DNA of 64,000 nucleotides from Janthinobacterium sp. 344 (GCF_900112025.1 NZ_FOKL01000002.1:458339-522338); one strand, 5' to 3'; positions 42,291 to 51,261 are shown, counted from the first letter of the stretch. Numbers and translations are program-made. The notes: generated from the sequence alone by a model not told the origin.

Positions 42291-42713
42291 ATGATGGCGC
42301 CACTTAACGAATCTGATTTTATTAAAATTGCAAAAGAAAATGACATTGAAATAGAAGACAATAAAACAAACACTTATGTGCACAATTTGTCAACGTGTGG
42401 AAGCTTGAATGAGTTTGATTTTGGCATAAATTTTATCTTTGAAAATTATTACATGAAGGGTGTATGGCTATCGTGGGATGGAGGAAATACCAAAAAATAT
42501 GGATATAACTCAACGGAAAATCAGTTGATATCCGACAAGAACAACCTGACCAGATTACTTGCTAGAGTATTGGAAAAAAATCCTGACGAGGTAAAAAAAA
42601 CTTTCTCCGCATTCAACTTTCCATGGGGCAGCATTTCAGCTTCAGCATCTATTCAATCAGCGATGGCATCAATTGGAATATCCTGGAATATGCACTATTT
42701 TCATACGCAATAA
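42291..42713 (+). CDS. Second member of the WG-motif immunity family
   Basis: The 140-residue protein is related to the putative immunity protein at 40713. VWLSWDGGNTKKYGYNST aligns with the IWTDGITNRLGYDSS region there, and FSAFNFPWGSISASAS aligns with FFSFSWGYIIVKA. AT-rich and soluble. In Rhs islands such orphan paralogues commonly guard against other strains' toxin variants. The start is at the first of two adjacent ATG codons. No toxin gene is adjacent, so it is an orphan immunity candidate. Confidence 0.7.
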   Translation: MMAPLNESDFIKIAKENDIEIEDNKTNTYVHNLSTCGSLNEFDFGINFIFENYYMKGVWLSWDGGNTKKYGYNSTENQLISDKNNLTRLLARVLEKNPDEVKKTFSAFNFPWGSISASASIQSAMASIGISWNMHYFHTQ

Positions 42714-42727
42714 ATCAAAGGACAAAA

Positions 42728-42862
42728 ATGAAAATTCTTATTTACCAACATAAGGAATTTTTGTCAAGTGTGACGTTTGAAATTAGAAATGGAACTGATA
42801 TCCACATTAAGCCGATGGGGAACAATATTGCCTCTACCAACCGTGCTGAATCACCGCAATAA
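42728..42862 (+). CDS. Short ORF in the Rhs island, possibly a remnant
   Basis: From an ATG at 42728 an ORF of 44 residues (MKILIYQHKEFLSSVTFEIR) follows the WG-motif gene by 14 bp. It has no recognisable family. It may be a real small gene or the remains of a toxin or immunity gene broken by earlier recombination. Support is limited to an AT-rich context and a plausible start. Confidence 0.3.
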   Translation: MKILIYQHKEFLSSVTFEIRNGTDIHIKPMGNNIASTNRAESPQ

Positions 42863-42901
42863 TTCATACGAGATGCCTCATTGAAAATTCCGCATAACAG
42901 A

Positions 42902-43462
42902 ATGAAAAAATTTGAAATCCCAAGCTATATTTTTGATTTCATTGATGGATTATTGCTCATCAATGAAGAGATTGCATTATCGAAAAAAACTCCAGCAAAC
43001 GATTTCATAAATAAAATTATCAATACGTTCCATACCAAACCCACAACAACAGGGACTGGAATTTATGTTTTTGATATCAATGGATGGGTAGGCGATTACG
43101 TTGTCGAGTTGATTATTGTAAAAGAGAATTTCCCAGAAATAGATTACATAATAATGCATTACTTTGAAAATAATTCTATAGGCAACGGCGTGAGTGAATC
43201 ATCGTTAGTCAAACAAATTCAAAGAAAGTCTGGCATTCCCGGAAAAATCACAGGGTTATCAGAAATAATATTTCAATTCCCGTGGGGAAGCGTTATCGTA
43301 CAGCATGACATAAAAATATCCTCATCATGCATGATCTTGCAGTACAAAATAGCCAGAAAATCACCCATCCGATTGAAAATGAATGATAATTGTGAATCGC
43401 ATATTAATATAGATAAATCTATAAAAGTGCAGCAACGAATAATAGAATACATAAAAAAATAG
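42902..43462 (+). CDS. Third WG-motif immunity-like protein
   Basis: Predicted 186 residues from the ATG at 42902 (MKKFEIPSYIFDFIDG); a TTG at 42881 would add seven residues. The C-terminal half has IIFQFPWGSVIVQHD, the same W-G block as the proteins at 40713 and 42291, preceded by a diverged N-terminal region that is longer than theirs. Soluble, AT-rich. Together the three form a diverged family array behind one toxin. Immunity function is inferred from context and motif. Confidence 0.65.
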   Translation: MKKFEIPSYIFDFIDGLLLINEEIALSKKTPANDFINKIINTFHTKPTTTGTGIYVFDINGWVGDYVVELIIVKENFPEIDYIIMHYFENNSIGNGVSESSLVKQIQRKSGIPGKITGLSEIIFQFPWGSVIVQHDIKISSSCMILQYKIARKSPIRLKMNDNCESHINIDKSIKVQQRIIEYIKK

Positions 43463-43495
43463 TGATACATTTTTTCCAAAATCGAGTGAGATACA

Positions 43496-43754
43496 ATGGC
43501 TGAATTTATTGAAGAAGCTACCTCGAAAATTAAAAATCTGTCTTCTCAATGAAATTTCTTTTGAGAATACATTGATAGCAATATGTTCTTCAAACTGGCC
43601 AGATGAGGGGAGCGTTGTGGCACTGCTGAGTAACAAGTTCAGGGCGAAGAAATTCGACAAGGATTTACATTTCCGCGCGCTGAATGACCCGCATTACGGC
43701 AATGAAGAAATTTCATATGTTGAAGATAACGTTACACATTTAATTATCAATTAG
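43496..43754 (+). pseudogene. Frameshifted immunity-island gene remnant
   Basis: An ATG at 43496 opens MAEFIEEATSKIKNLSSQ and stops after 18 codons. In a shifted frame the sequence continues as FENTLIAICSSNWPDEGSVV to LHFRALNDPHYGNEEISY and a stop at 43752-43754. The composition is that of the island genes. One frameshift near 43540 would join the parts, so I call it a decayed gene. Family not recognised. Confidence 0.45.
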
Positions 43755-43881
43755 GCAGCACCTGGGGCAGCCCAGAATTTGACTTGCCCAGCACCCTGCA
43801 CGATACTTGCCGCTATCGCCAAAGCTCCCGATCCTGAGCAATAAACCATTAGCGCCTGTCACCACCGCCTACACTCACAGC
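43755..43881. other. Boundary of AT-rich island and high-G+C chromosome
   Basis: Base composition returns to high G+C immediately after 43754. One frame reads STWGSPEFDLPSTLHD, a possible remnant of an rhs or type VI gene, before gluQ starts. No gene is claimed here. The promoter for gluQ should lie in this 127-bp stretch. Confidence 0.4.
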
Positions 43882-44802
43882 ATGTCGTCTCCGAACTCCC
43901 CCTCCTCCCCCTACATCGGCCGCTTCGCTCCCTCCCCCTCCGGTCCCCTGCACATGGGCTCGCTCGTTGCCGCCATGGCCAGCTATCTCGATGCCAAGGT
44001 GTATCGCGGCACGTGGCTGCTGCGCATCGAGGATCTGGATTACGACCGCAATGTCGCGGGTGCCGATCTGGGTATCCTGGCCAGCCTGCAGCGCTGCGGC
44101 ATGCACTGGGATGGCGAGGCGACGTGGCAGAGCAAGCGGCTGCCGCTGTATGAGGCGGCGCTGAAGCAGTTGCAGGATGAGGGTCTCGTGTATGCCTGCG
44201 GCTGTTCACGCAAGGAAATCCAGGATTCGAACTTGCAGGCGGGGGCGGCAAAACATGGCGCGACGGTGTATCCGGGCACGTGCCGGCATGGCCTGGCGCC
44301 GGGCAAGGCGGCGCGTGCGCTGCGTTTGCGCGTGCCGCAAGGAGCCGACGCCGTCTACAGTTTTGTCGACCGCTGGCATGGGCCGCAGCGGCAGGACCTG
44401 GCCAGCGAGGTGGGTGACTTCATCGTGCTGCGCGGCGACGGCTACTGGGCCTATCAGCTGGCCGTGGTGGTCGACGATGGCGCGCAGGGCATCACGCAGG
44501 TGGTGCGCGGGGCCGACTTGCTCGACTCCACGCCGCGCCAGCTGTATCTGCAGGACGCCTTGCGCCTGCCGCATCCGGGCTTCCTGCACGTGCCCGTCGT
44601 CACCAACGGCAGCGGCGAAAAGCTGTCGAAGCAGACGGGCGCCCTCGCCTTCGATACGGGCACGGATGCCGGCGCGCTGCTGGCGTCGGCCCTGCAGCCG
44701 GCCGCCCGCTTCCTCGGCCTGGAGGTGCGCGCCGACAGCGTGGAGGGCTTCTGGCAACGCGCCATTCCCGCCTGGGAACGGCGCCTGGCGCAGCTGGCCT
44801 GA
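43882..44802 (+). CDS. gluQ: Glutamyl-Q tRNA(Asp) synthetase
   Basis: Predicted 306 residues from the ATG at 43882 (MSSPNSPSSPYIGRFAPSPS). GluQRS is a truncated GluRS that attaches glutamate to queuosine in tRNA(Asp). Signatures: HIGH-like SGPLHMGSLVAAM, the zinc-site CGC and the TYPGTC-like VYPGTCRH, and the KMSKS-like EKLSKQ. It lacks an anticodon-binding domain, as expected. It is alone on the plus strand, converging on pcaF, and marks the right flank of the Rhs island. Confidence 0.95.
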   Translation: MSSPNSPSSPYIGRFAPSPSGPLHMGSLVAAMASYLDAKVYRGTWLLRIEDLDYDRNVAGADLGILASLQRCGMHWDGEATWQSKRLPLYEAALKQLQDEGLVYACGCSRKEIQDSNLQAGAAKHGATVYPGTCRHGLAPGKAARALRLRVPQGADAVYSFVDRWHGPQRQDLASEVGDFIVLRGDGYWAYQLAVVVDDGAQGITQVVRGADLLDSTPRQLYLQDALRLPHPGFLHVPVVTNGSGEKLSKQTGALAFDTGTDAGALLASALQPAARFLGLEVRADSVEGFWQRAIPAWERRLAQLA

Positions 44803-44820
44803 GCCAGGCGCGTCAGCGCG

Positions 44821-46023
44821 TCAGACGCGCTCGATGACGATGGCGATGCCCTGGCCGACGCCGATGCACATGGTGCACAAGGCATAGCGGCCACCGGTGC
44901 GGTGCAGCTGGTACATCGCCGTCGTCACCAGGCGCGCGCCGCTCATGCCGAGCGGGTGGCCGAGGGCGATGGCGCCGCCGTTCGGGTTGACGCGCGGGTC
45001 GTCGTCGCGCAGGCCCAGCAGGCGCAGCACGGCCAGTCCCTGCGAGGCGAACGCCTCGTTGAGTTCGATGACATCCATCTGGTCGAGCGTCATGCCCAGC
45101 TGCGCCAGCACCTTTTGCGTGGCAGGTGCGGGGCCGATGCCCATCACGCGCGGCGCCACGCCGGCCGTCGCCATGCCGACGATGCGCGCCTTCGGCGTCA
45201 GGCCATGCCGCGTGGCCGCCTGCGCGCTGGCCAGCAGCAAGGCGCAGGCGCCGTCATTGACGCCCGAGGCATTCGCCGCCGTGACGCTGCCGTCCGGCCG
45301 CACCACGCCTTTCAATTTGGCCAGCGCCTCCAGGCTGGACTGGCGCAAGTGTTCATCGTGCTCGAACAGCAGCGGCTCGCCCTTCTTTTGCGCGATCCGC
45401 ACGCCGACGATTTCCTGCGCCAGGATGCCGTCGGCTTGCGCCTGCGCCGCCTTGCGCTGGCTGTGGAAGGCAAACAGGTCCTGGTCGGCGCGGCTGATGG
45501 CGTAGTCGTCGGCGACGTTTTCCGCCGTCTCCGGCATGGCGTCCGTGCCGTACAGCTGGCGCATCAGCGGGTTCGGGAAGCGCCAGCCGATGGTGGTGTC
45601 GTAGATGGCCGCGCTGCGCGCGAATGCCGTCTCCGCCTTGCCCATGACGAAGGGCGCGCGCGTCATCGATTCGACGCCGCCGGCCAGCATCAGCGCGCAG
45701 TCGCCCGAGGCGATGGCGCGCGCGGCGCTGCCCACGGCATCCATGCCGGAGCCGCACAGGCGGTTCACGGTGGAGCCGGGCACTTCCTGCGGCAGGCCGG
45801 CCAGCAGCGCCGACATGCGCGCCACGTTGCGGTTGTCTTCGCCCGCCTGGTTGGCGCAGCCGTAGATCACGTCGTCGATGGCGCTCCAGTCGACGCACGG
45901 ATTGCGGCGCAGCAGTTCACGCAGGGGCAGCGCGCCCAGGTCGTCGGCGCGCACGTCCTTCAATGCGCCGCCGTAGCGGCCGATCGGCGTGCGCACCGCG
46001 TCGCAGATGAAAGCGTGGTTCAT
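44821..46023 (-). CDS. pcaF: 3-oxoadipyl-CoA thiolase
   Basis: Predicted 400 residues from the ATG at 46023, overlapping the pcaJ stop by 4 bp. It cleaves 3-oxoadipyl-CoA with CoA to succinyl-CoA and acetyl-CoA, the last step of the beta-ketoadipate pathway. Thiolase motifs: catalytic Cys90 (VNRLCGSGMDAVG), His356 (ALGHPLGMSGAR) and Cys386 (LCTMCIGVGQG). YGCANQAGEDNRNVARM is typical of PcaF. It ends a pcaI-pcaJ-pcaF operon. Confidence 0.95.
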   Translation of the reverse strand: MNHAFICDAVRTPIGRYGGALKDVRADDLGALPLRELLRRNPCVDWSAIDDVIYGCANQAGEDNRNVARMSALLAGLPQEVPGSTVNRLCGSGMDAVGSAARAIASGDCALMLAGGVESMTRAPFVMGKAETAFARSAAIYDTTIGWRFPNPLMRQLYGTDAMPETAENVADDYAISRADQDLFAFHSQRKAAQAQADGILAQEIVGVRIAQKKGEPLLFEHDEHLRQSSLEALAKLKGVVRPDGSVTAANASGVNDGACALLLASAQAATRHGLTPKARIVGMATAGVAPRVMGIGPAPATQKVLAQLGMTLDQMDVIELNEAFASQGLAVLRLLGLRDDDPRVNPNGGAIALGHPLGMSGARLVTTAMYQLHRTGGRYALCTMCIGVGQGIAIVIERV

Positions 46024-46679
46024 GGCTGGCCTCCTGGCACGGGCGGCAGCAGCGGCGCGCCGGTGCGCGCCAGCAGTTCGGTGAAATCGAGGCCGTCGGC
46101 CATCGCGCATACGCGCAAGCCTTCGGGCGTGACGTCCAGCACGGCCAGGTCGGTATAGATGCGGTCGACGCAGGCGACCGCCGTCAGCGGATAGCTGCAC
46201 TGCGCGACGATCTTGCTCTCGCCCGACTTGGTCTGGTGATCCATCATGACGAACACCTTGCGCGCGCCCAGCGCCAGGTCCATGGCGCCGCCGACGGCGG
46301 GGATCGCGTCCGGCGCGCCCGTGTGCCAGTTGGCCAGGTCGCCGCCGGCGGACACCTGGAAGGCGCCCAGCACGCAGATGTCGAGGTGGCCGCCGCGCAT
46401 CATGGCAAACGCATCGGCATGGTGGAAATACGCGCCGCCCGCCAGCAAAGTCACGGGCTGCTTGCCCGCGTTGATCAAGTCTTCGTCTTCCTCGCCCGGC
46501 GCGGGCGCGGGGCCCATGCCCAGCAAGCCATTCTCGCTGTGCAGGAAGACTTCGCGGTCGGCCGGCAGGTAGTTGGCGACGCGCGTCGGCAAGCCGATGC
46601 CCAGGTTGACGTAGGCGCCATCGGGAATGTCCTGCGCCACGCGGGCGGCGATTTCATCGCGGGTAAATGGGGTAATCAT
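46020..46679 (-). CDS. pcaJ: 3-oxoadipate CoA-transferase subunit B
   Basis: The 219-residue beta subunit of the class I CoA-transferase turns 3-oxoadipate and succinyl-CoA into 3-oxoadipyl-CoA plus succinate. It carries the catalytic glutamate, Glu49 in SENGLLGMGP, and the usual FMRGGHLD-like block reads MMRGGHLDICVLGAFQV. The start overlaps the pcaI stop by 4 bp and its end overlaps the pcaF start by 4 bp, so all three genes are coupled in translation. Confidence 0.95.
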   Translation of the reverse strand: MITPFTRDEIAARVAQDIPDGAYVNLGIGLPTRVANYLPADREVFLHSENGLLGMGPAPAPGEEDEDLINAGKQPVTLLAGGAYFHHADAFAMMRGGHLDICVLGAFQVSAGGDLANWHTGAPDAIPAVGGAMDLALGARKVFVMMDHQTKSGESKIVAQCSYPLTAVACVDRIYTDLAVLDVTPEGLRVCAMADGLDFTELLARTGAPLLPPVPGGQP

Positions 46680-47341
46680 GCTTGCTCCCTGACAACGCGT
46701 TGTACATAAATGCCCGGCGTGACGATCACTTCCGGATCGAGTTCTCCCAGCGCCACGACGTCATGCACCTGGGCGATGGTGCAGGTGGCGGCGGCCGCCA
46801 TGATGGGGCCGAAATTGCGCGCCGCCTTGCGGTACACCAGGTTGCCCCAGCGGTCGCCACGGTGCGCCTTGATCAGCGCAAAGTCGGCATGGATGGGCAG
46901 CTCGAAGACGTACTGGCGGCCATTGATCAGGCGCGTCTCTTTTCCCTCCGCCAGCAGGGTGCCGTAGCCGGTGGGCGTGAAGAAGCCGCCGATGCCGGCG
47001 CCGGCGGCGCGGATGCGCTCGGCCAGGTTGCCCTGCGGCGTCAGTTCCAGCTCGATCTTGCCGGCGCGGTACAGGGCGTCGAATACCTGCGAATCGGCCT
47101 GGCGCGGAAACGAGCAGATGATCTTGCGCACGCGCCCCGCCTTGAGCAGTGCCGCCAGGCCCGTTTCGCCATTGCCGGCGTTGTTGTTGACAATGGTCAG
47201 ATCGCGCGCGCCCTGCGCGATCAGCGCATCGATCAGCGCGGCCGGCATGCCGGCATTGCCAAAGCCACCGATCATGATGGTGGCGCCATCGGGAACATCG
47301 GCCACGGCCCGTTCCAGTGATTCATATATTTTATCGATCAC
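46676..47341 (-). CDS. pcaI: 3-oxoadipate CoA-transferase subunit A
   Basis: The 221-residue alpha subunit pairs with PcaJ. Motifs are IGGFGNAGMPAALIDAL near the start, NNAGNGETGLAALL, GGFFTPTGYGTLLAEGKE and RGDRWGNLVYRKAARNF. First gene of the pcaIJF operon. Its start lies 45 bp from a strong PcaR-type palindrome, across the gap to pcaR. The enzymes that make 3-oxoadipate (pcaHGBCD or the catechol branch) are not in the window. Confidence 0.95.
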   Translation of the reverse strand: MIDKIYESLERAVADVPDGATIMIGGFGNAGMPAALIDALIAQGARDLTIVNNNAGNGETGLAALLKAGRVRKIICSFPRQADSQVFDALYRAGKIELELTPQGNLAERIRAAGAGIGGFFTPTGYGTLLAEGKETRLINGRQYVFELPIHADFALIKAHRGDRWGNLVYRKAARNFGPIMAAAATCTIAQVHDVVALGELDPEVIVTPGIYVQRVVREQA

Positions 47342-47385
47342 GATATCGTCTTTCCGGTGAAGGTCTTGCTTGTCAATCCGTTCAG

Positions 47386-47406
47386 TTTGTTCGATAATCG
47401 AACAAA
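47386..47406. promoter_or_regulatory. PcaR/IclR-type operator
   Basis: The arms TTTGTTCGAT and ATCGAACAAA flank a single A, making a near-perfect 21-bp palindrome. Its core GTTCGATAATCG matches the known Pseudomonas PcaR site. It lies 45 bp upstream of pcaI, between it and pcaR, as expected for activation of pcaIJF and autoregulation of pcaR. Confidence 0.85.
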
Positions 47407-47553
47407 TGTTTTATTACCGCACAAATTAGTGTACCCATGCGTGCTTGTCGCGGTCAAGCGAAACCTGTGACGAACACAAACGGCAACGACTCGACTAGAA
47501 TCATCCGACCATGCGGCACGCTGTTGCGTGCGCGCCACCATCCGACCCAGACC

Positions 47554-48408
47554 ATGCCCAAACCAGCCATCCAACGCCCCGCCGGCACGCCATCCGATAG
47601 CCCCGCCACGGAACAGGCGGCCGAACTCAGCATCGCCGAACAGATCGACGCGCTCACCGATCCCAATTTCATGACCTCGCTGGCGCGCGGCCTGGCCGTG
47701 CTGCGCACCTTCAGCGATACGCGCCGCCCCCTGACCATCGCGCAGATCAGCCAGAAGACGGGCATTCCCCGCGCGGCCGTGCGGCGCTGCCTGCACACGC
47801 TGCAGCAGCTCGGCTATGCGGAAGCGGAAATGAACAATTTTTCGCTGCGCCCGAAAGTGCTCACGCTGGGCTATTCCTATCTGTCGTCGACGCCGCTGGC
47901 CGTGTCGTCGCAGCCTTATCTGAACAACATCAGCGGCGCCCTCAACGAATCCTCCTCGCTGGCCGTGCTCGACGACAGCGAAGTGCTGTACGTGGCCCGC
48001 TCGGCCACGTCGCGCGTGATGTCGGTGGCGCTGAACGCGGGCAGCCGCCTGCCCGCCTACTGCACCTCGCTGGGCAGGGTGATGCTGGCGCACCTGGCGC
48101 CCGATGAACTCGACGCTTATTTCGCCAGGACCCGGCTGCGGCCGATGACGGAACGCACCGTCGTCTCGCCAGCGCGGCTGCGCGAGATCCTCGCCGGCGT
48201 GCGCCAGGACGGCTATGCCATCAATGACGAGGAACTGGAACTGGGACTGCGCTCGATCGCCGTGCCGGTGCGCGGCGCCTCGGGCAAGGTGCTGGCCGCG
48301 CTGAACGTGGGCGCCCAGGCGGCGCGCGTCAGCGCCGCGCAGATGAAGGAGGAATTCCTGCCCGTGCTGCAGCGCGGCGCGCGGGAATTGTCCGTGCTGC
48401 TGCCCTGA
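47554..48408 (+). CDS. pcaR: IclR-family regulator of pca genes
   Basis: Predicted 284 residues from the ATG at 47554. An IclR winged helix at about residues 45-105 (MTSLARGLAVLRTFSDTRRP, then ISQKTGIPRAAVRRCLHTL) is followed by the effector domain (PYLNNISGALNESSSLAVLD and SVALNAGSRLPAYCTSLGRVMLAHL region). This is the PcaR/PcaU/CatR-like group, which senses 3-oxoadipate and activates pcaIJF. It diverges from pcaI with a PcaR-type operator between them, so the regulatory pairing is firm by context. Confidence 0.93.
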   Translation: MPKPAIQRPAGTPSDSPATEQAAELSIAEQIDALTDPNFMTSLARGLAVLRTFSDTRRPLTIAQISQKTGIPRAAVRRCLHTLQQLGYAEAEMNNFSLRPKVLTLGYSYLSSTPLAVSSQPYLNNISGALNESSSLAVLDDSEVLYVARSATSRVMSVALNAGSRLPAYCTSLGRVMLAHLAPDELDAYFARTRLRPMTERTVVSPARLREILAGVRQDGYAINDEELELGLRSIAVPVRGASGKVLAALNVGAQAARVSAAQMKEEFLPVLQRGARELSVLLP

Positions 48409-48427
48409 GGCGCAGCGGAACAGGCAT

Positions 48428-48463
48428 AAAAAAACCCGCCGCGGCGCGAGCCGTCGGCGGGTT
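48428..48463 (-). terminator. Intrinsic terminator of the TonB receptor gene
   Basis: On the minus strand AACCCGCC and GGCGGGTT (positions 48456-48463 and 48433-48440) are followed by seven T residues. It lies 44 bp after the receptor stop and may also stop pcaR readthrough. Confidence 0.8.
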
Positions 48464-48506
48464 GAAGCAGGCGCCGGCATGCACGCCGGCGCCGGGTATC
48501 CGGCAA

Positions 48507-50738
48507 TTAGAAGTTGCCTTTGAATTGCACGCCAAACTGGCGCGGCTCATTGATGAAGCCCGTGCGGTTGTTGAAGTCGATGGCGCCCGTGATGCGCTTG
48601 GTGTCGGTGATGTTGCGGCCGAAGGCGGCCACTTCATACTTGCCGGCATCCCAGGTGTAGCCCACGCGCAAGCCGCCTTCCAGCATCGGCTTGCCGGCGA
48701 ACTCCGTCGCTTCATACAGGAAGAAGTTGACCTTGCTGCGGTAAGCCCAGTCCGTGAAGACGAAGAACTCGCCGTTTTCCATCGGGATCGAGTAGCGGCC
48801 CGTGGCCGTCACCGTCCACTTTGGCGCTTGCGGCAGCGGGTTGCCATCGATGATGGCGTTGCCGGCGGCGTTCGTCGGATCGGTCACGGTGCAGCGCGCC
48901 GGGTTGCAGGTGGCGATCGACAGGCTCGGGTCCTTGATTTCCGTGAAGTTGTAGCTGCCGCCCAGGGACATTTTGAGGCTCGGCGTGACAAAACCTTCCA
49001 GCTCCAGTTCCGCGCCACGGCCATTCGTCTTGGCCGCGTTGATCAGGCGCGTCACGTTCGAGGTGCCGCCAACGACGGTCAGCTGCTGGTTTTTCACCTG
49101 GTAGTCATACACGCTGAACGCAACGCGCGCGCGGCGGTTGAACAGGTCGGCCTTCACGCCGGCTTCGTACGAGGTGATGGTTTCCGCATCGGCCACGGTG
49201 ACAGGCACCTTGTCGCTGGCTGGCGCGATGCTTGGCGCGCGAAAACCGGTGGCGATGCGGCCGTAGAAGTTCACATCCTTGTTGTATTTATAGGTGCCGC
49301 TCAGGTCCCAGTTGACCTTGGCCTTGCTGACGTCGGCGCTGGTCGGATCGATCTGCGTGACGCGGTCAGCCGTCACCGTGTTGAAATCTTTCTTGTCCTT
49401 CGTGTAGCGCAAGCCGGCGCGCAGCATAAAGTCGTCGTTGACGGCATAGTTGACGGAACCGAAGGTGGCCCAGGCCGAGTTCTTCTGGCGGCTGGCCAGG
49501 TGCGACGCCAGCACGTGCGTATCGGTATTGAAGGTGTCGGAGAAGCCGTTGGCGTCTTCGTTGAAGTAATACACGCCGGCCTGCCAGTTCAGCGGGCCGG
49601 CATTCTTCGATTCGGCGCGGAATTCCTGCGAGTATTGCTTCACGCTCGTGATACCGCCAGCCGTTTCCACCTGGAACGGGATGAAGCCCGGGCCCGTCGG
49701 CGCGCCGCCGTCGATGTCGCCGTGCGAGACATAGCTGCCCACGTGCTCGAAGCCGGTGATCGAGTACAGCTTGACGCCGTCCAGGTCCCAGCTCAGGCGG
49801 GCGCTGGCGCCGTTGGTGCGCAGGTGCTGGAAGTTCGGCGCGTTGGTGAACGATTTGTTCGGGTCGAAACCATCGACGATGTCGTTCGTGCCTTGCTTGA
49901 TCATGTTGGCGTAGAACACGCGCGCGCTGCCGGTGGTGTTGCGCTGATGCACATTGAACAGGGCGTTGAACGTCGTGTTCGGCGCGTACAGCAGCTGCAC
50001 GCGTTCGGCGTGTTCATTGTAGCCGTCCAGCGCATCCTTCTGGCCCGTAAACGTGTTGTCGACGTAGTCGTCGCGGTGCTGGCGCAGGGTCGAGAAGCGC
50101 AAGGCCCACTCTTTGCTCAGCGGCACGTTGACGGCGCCTTCGGCATTGATGGTGTTGTGCGTGGCGACCGAACCGCTGTAATAGCCTTCGACCTTGTCCA
50201 GGTTCGGCTTGACGGATTCGAACTTGACGACGCCGGCAGGCGTGTTGCGGCCGAACAAGGTGCCTTGCGGGCCGCGCAGCACTTCCACGCCGGCCACGTC
50301 GAAGATCGGATAACCCTTGAGGATAGGATTTTCCTGCACCACGTCGTCGTAGATCAGGGAAACCGGTTGCGATGCGAAGATGTTGAAGTCGGTATTGCCG
50401 TAGCCGCGGATGTAGAAGCGGGGGAAGGTGCGGCCGTTCGACGATTCCACGTTCAGGCTCGGCACCTTGCCGGCCAGTACGCGGATATCTTGTCCGCCGG
50501 ACACCAGCACGTCGAGCTTCTCGTCGCGCAGCAGCGACACGGAGACAGGCACGTCGCGGATATTTTCCTTGCGGCGCTGTGCCGTGACGGTCACGGTTTC
50601 CAGCTGGCTGGCGGCAGGCGCCGTATCAGCAGCGGCTTCATCAGCATAAGCCGAGCCGATAGGCAAGGCAGCGGACAGAGCCAGCATAGCAGCGCTTTTG
50701 GCGCACAAACGCTTGTGCATCTTGGACATCTTGATCAT
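48507..50738 (-). CDS. TonB-dependent receptor
   Basis: Predicted 743 residues from the ATG at 50738 (MIKMSKMHKRLCAKSAAML), GGGA 8 bases upstream. Signal peptide to about SAYADE. TonB box-like region and plug domain (ETVTVTAQRRKENIRDVPVSV, split: ETVTVTAQRRKE, NIRDVPVSV; and GVEVLRGPQGTLFGRNTPAG, split at GVEVLRGPQG). The barrel ends in an aromatic residue (FGVQFKGNF). It belongs to the broad iron/carbohydrate/aromatic receptor family; ligand unknown. It faces pcaR and is separated from pcaIJF, so a link to aromatic uptake is inference. Confidence 0.93.
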   Translation of the reverse strand: MIKMSKMHKRLCAKSAAMLALSAALPIGSAYADEAAADTAPAASQLETVTVTAQRRKENIRDVPVSVSLLRDEKLDVLVSGGQDIRVLAGKVPSLNVESSNGRTFPRFYIRGYGNTDFNIFASQPVSLIYDDVVQENPILKGYPIFDVAGVEVLRGPQGTLFGRNTPAGVVKFESVKPNLDKVEGYYSGSVATHNTINAEGAVNVPLSKEWALRFSTLRQHRDDYVDNTFTGQKDALDGYNEHAERVQLLYAPNTTFNALFNVHQRNTTGSARVFYANMIKQGTNDIVDGFDPNKSFTNAPNFQHLRTNGASARLSWDLDGVKLYSITGFEHVGSYVSHGDIDGGAPTGPGFIPFQVETAGGITSVKQYSQEFRAESKNAGPLNWQAGVYYFNEDANGFSDTFNTDTHVLASHLASRQKNSAWATFGSVNYAVNDDFMLRAGLRYTKDKKDFNTVTADRVTQIDPTSADVSKAKVNWDLSGTYKYNKDVNFYGRIATGFRAPSIAPASDKVPVTVADAETITSYEAGVKADLFNRRARVAFSVYDYQVKNQQLTVVGGTSNVTRLINAAKTNGRGAELELEGFVTPSLKMSLGGSYNFTEIKDPSLSIATCNPARCTVTDPTNAAGNAIIDGNPLPQAPKWTVTATGRYSIPMENGEFFVFTDWAYRSKVNFFLYEATEFAGKPMLEGGLRVGYTWDAGKYEVAAFGRNITDTKRITGAIDFNNRTGFINEPRQFGVQFKGNF

Positions 50739-51261
50739 GTGGTTTCCCAGAAGTTTAAAAAAAGAATTGCGAAATCTGTCTTTCTTGCAACTTGTCTCCG
50801 GAATGTACGGCGCTGGACGATCGTTTGCACCATCACGGTGCAGCAGCGCGAGCGGATGTCCCCCCGCTCTCGGCGTCACTGGCTCTGCCCTGGCTGTCGC
50901 GCACGCTGACAGCGGTTCCGGCCGCATCTCTGGGATGTCTGATGAACACCAACTTTTCAGTAAGGCGCCACTTTATTTCACGCGGCTAATGCGCTGCAAG
51001 AATATTGTTATGTAAAATATTCATTCATCAACATAAACGGCTGACTAGTGGTTATTCAGCCACACTACAGGCAGGCTGTTGTTGTTTTGCCGATTTCCGG
51101 GCGCGCTCACGGCCGTGCTGGCACAGCGGCAAAAATGCCCTGTGCGTGCCCTGAAAGACAGGCCCGCGCCGGCGTTTGACTGTAATATCGCCGTACTTGA
51201 ACATGCCGTGCTGCCACATTCCGGTGCAGCGACGGCGCGCCGCACCATAACGACCCTATCC
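50739..51261. promoter_or_regulatory. 523-bp gene-free region between TonB receptor and hybrid kinase
   Basis: No supported gene. Two palindromes near the kinase side: GAATATT (51000-51006) with AATATTC (51016-51022), and GGCTGACTA (51039-51047) with TATTCAGCC (51053-51061, one mismatch). These are candidate operators or leader hairpins. The left 250 bp is GC-rich with only shadow-like short ORFs. Confidence 0.45.

Noticed and set aside
48462..50909. 815-codon plus-strand ORF over the TonB receptor
   Set aside because: Shadow of the receptor gene, with no domain and odd composition (His/Val/Arg-rich).
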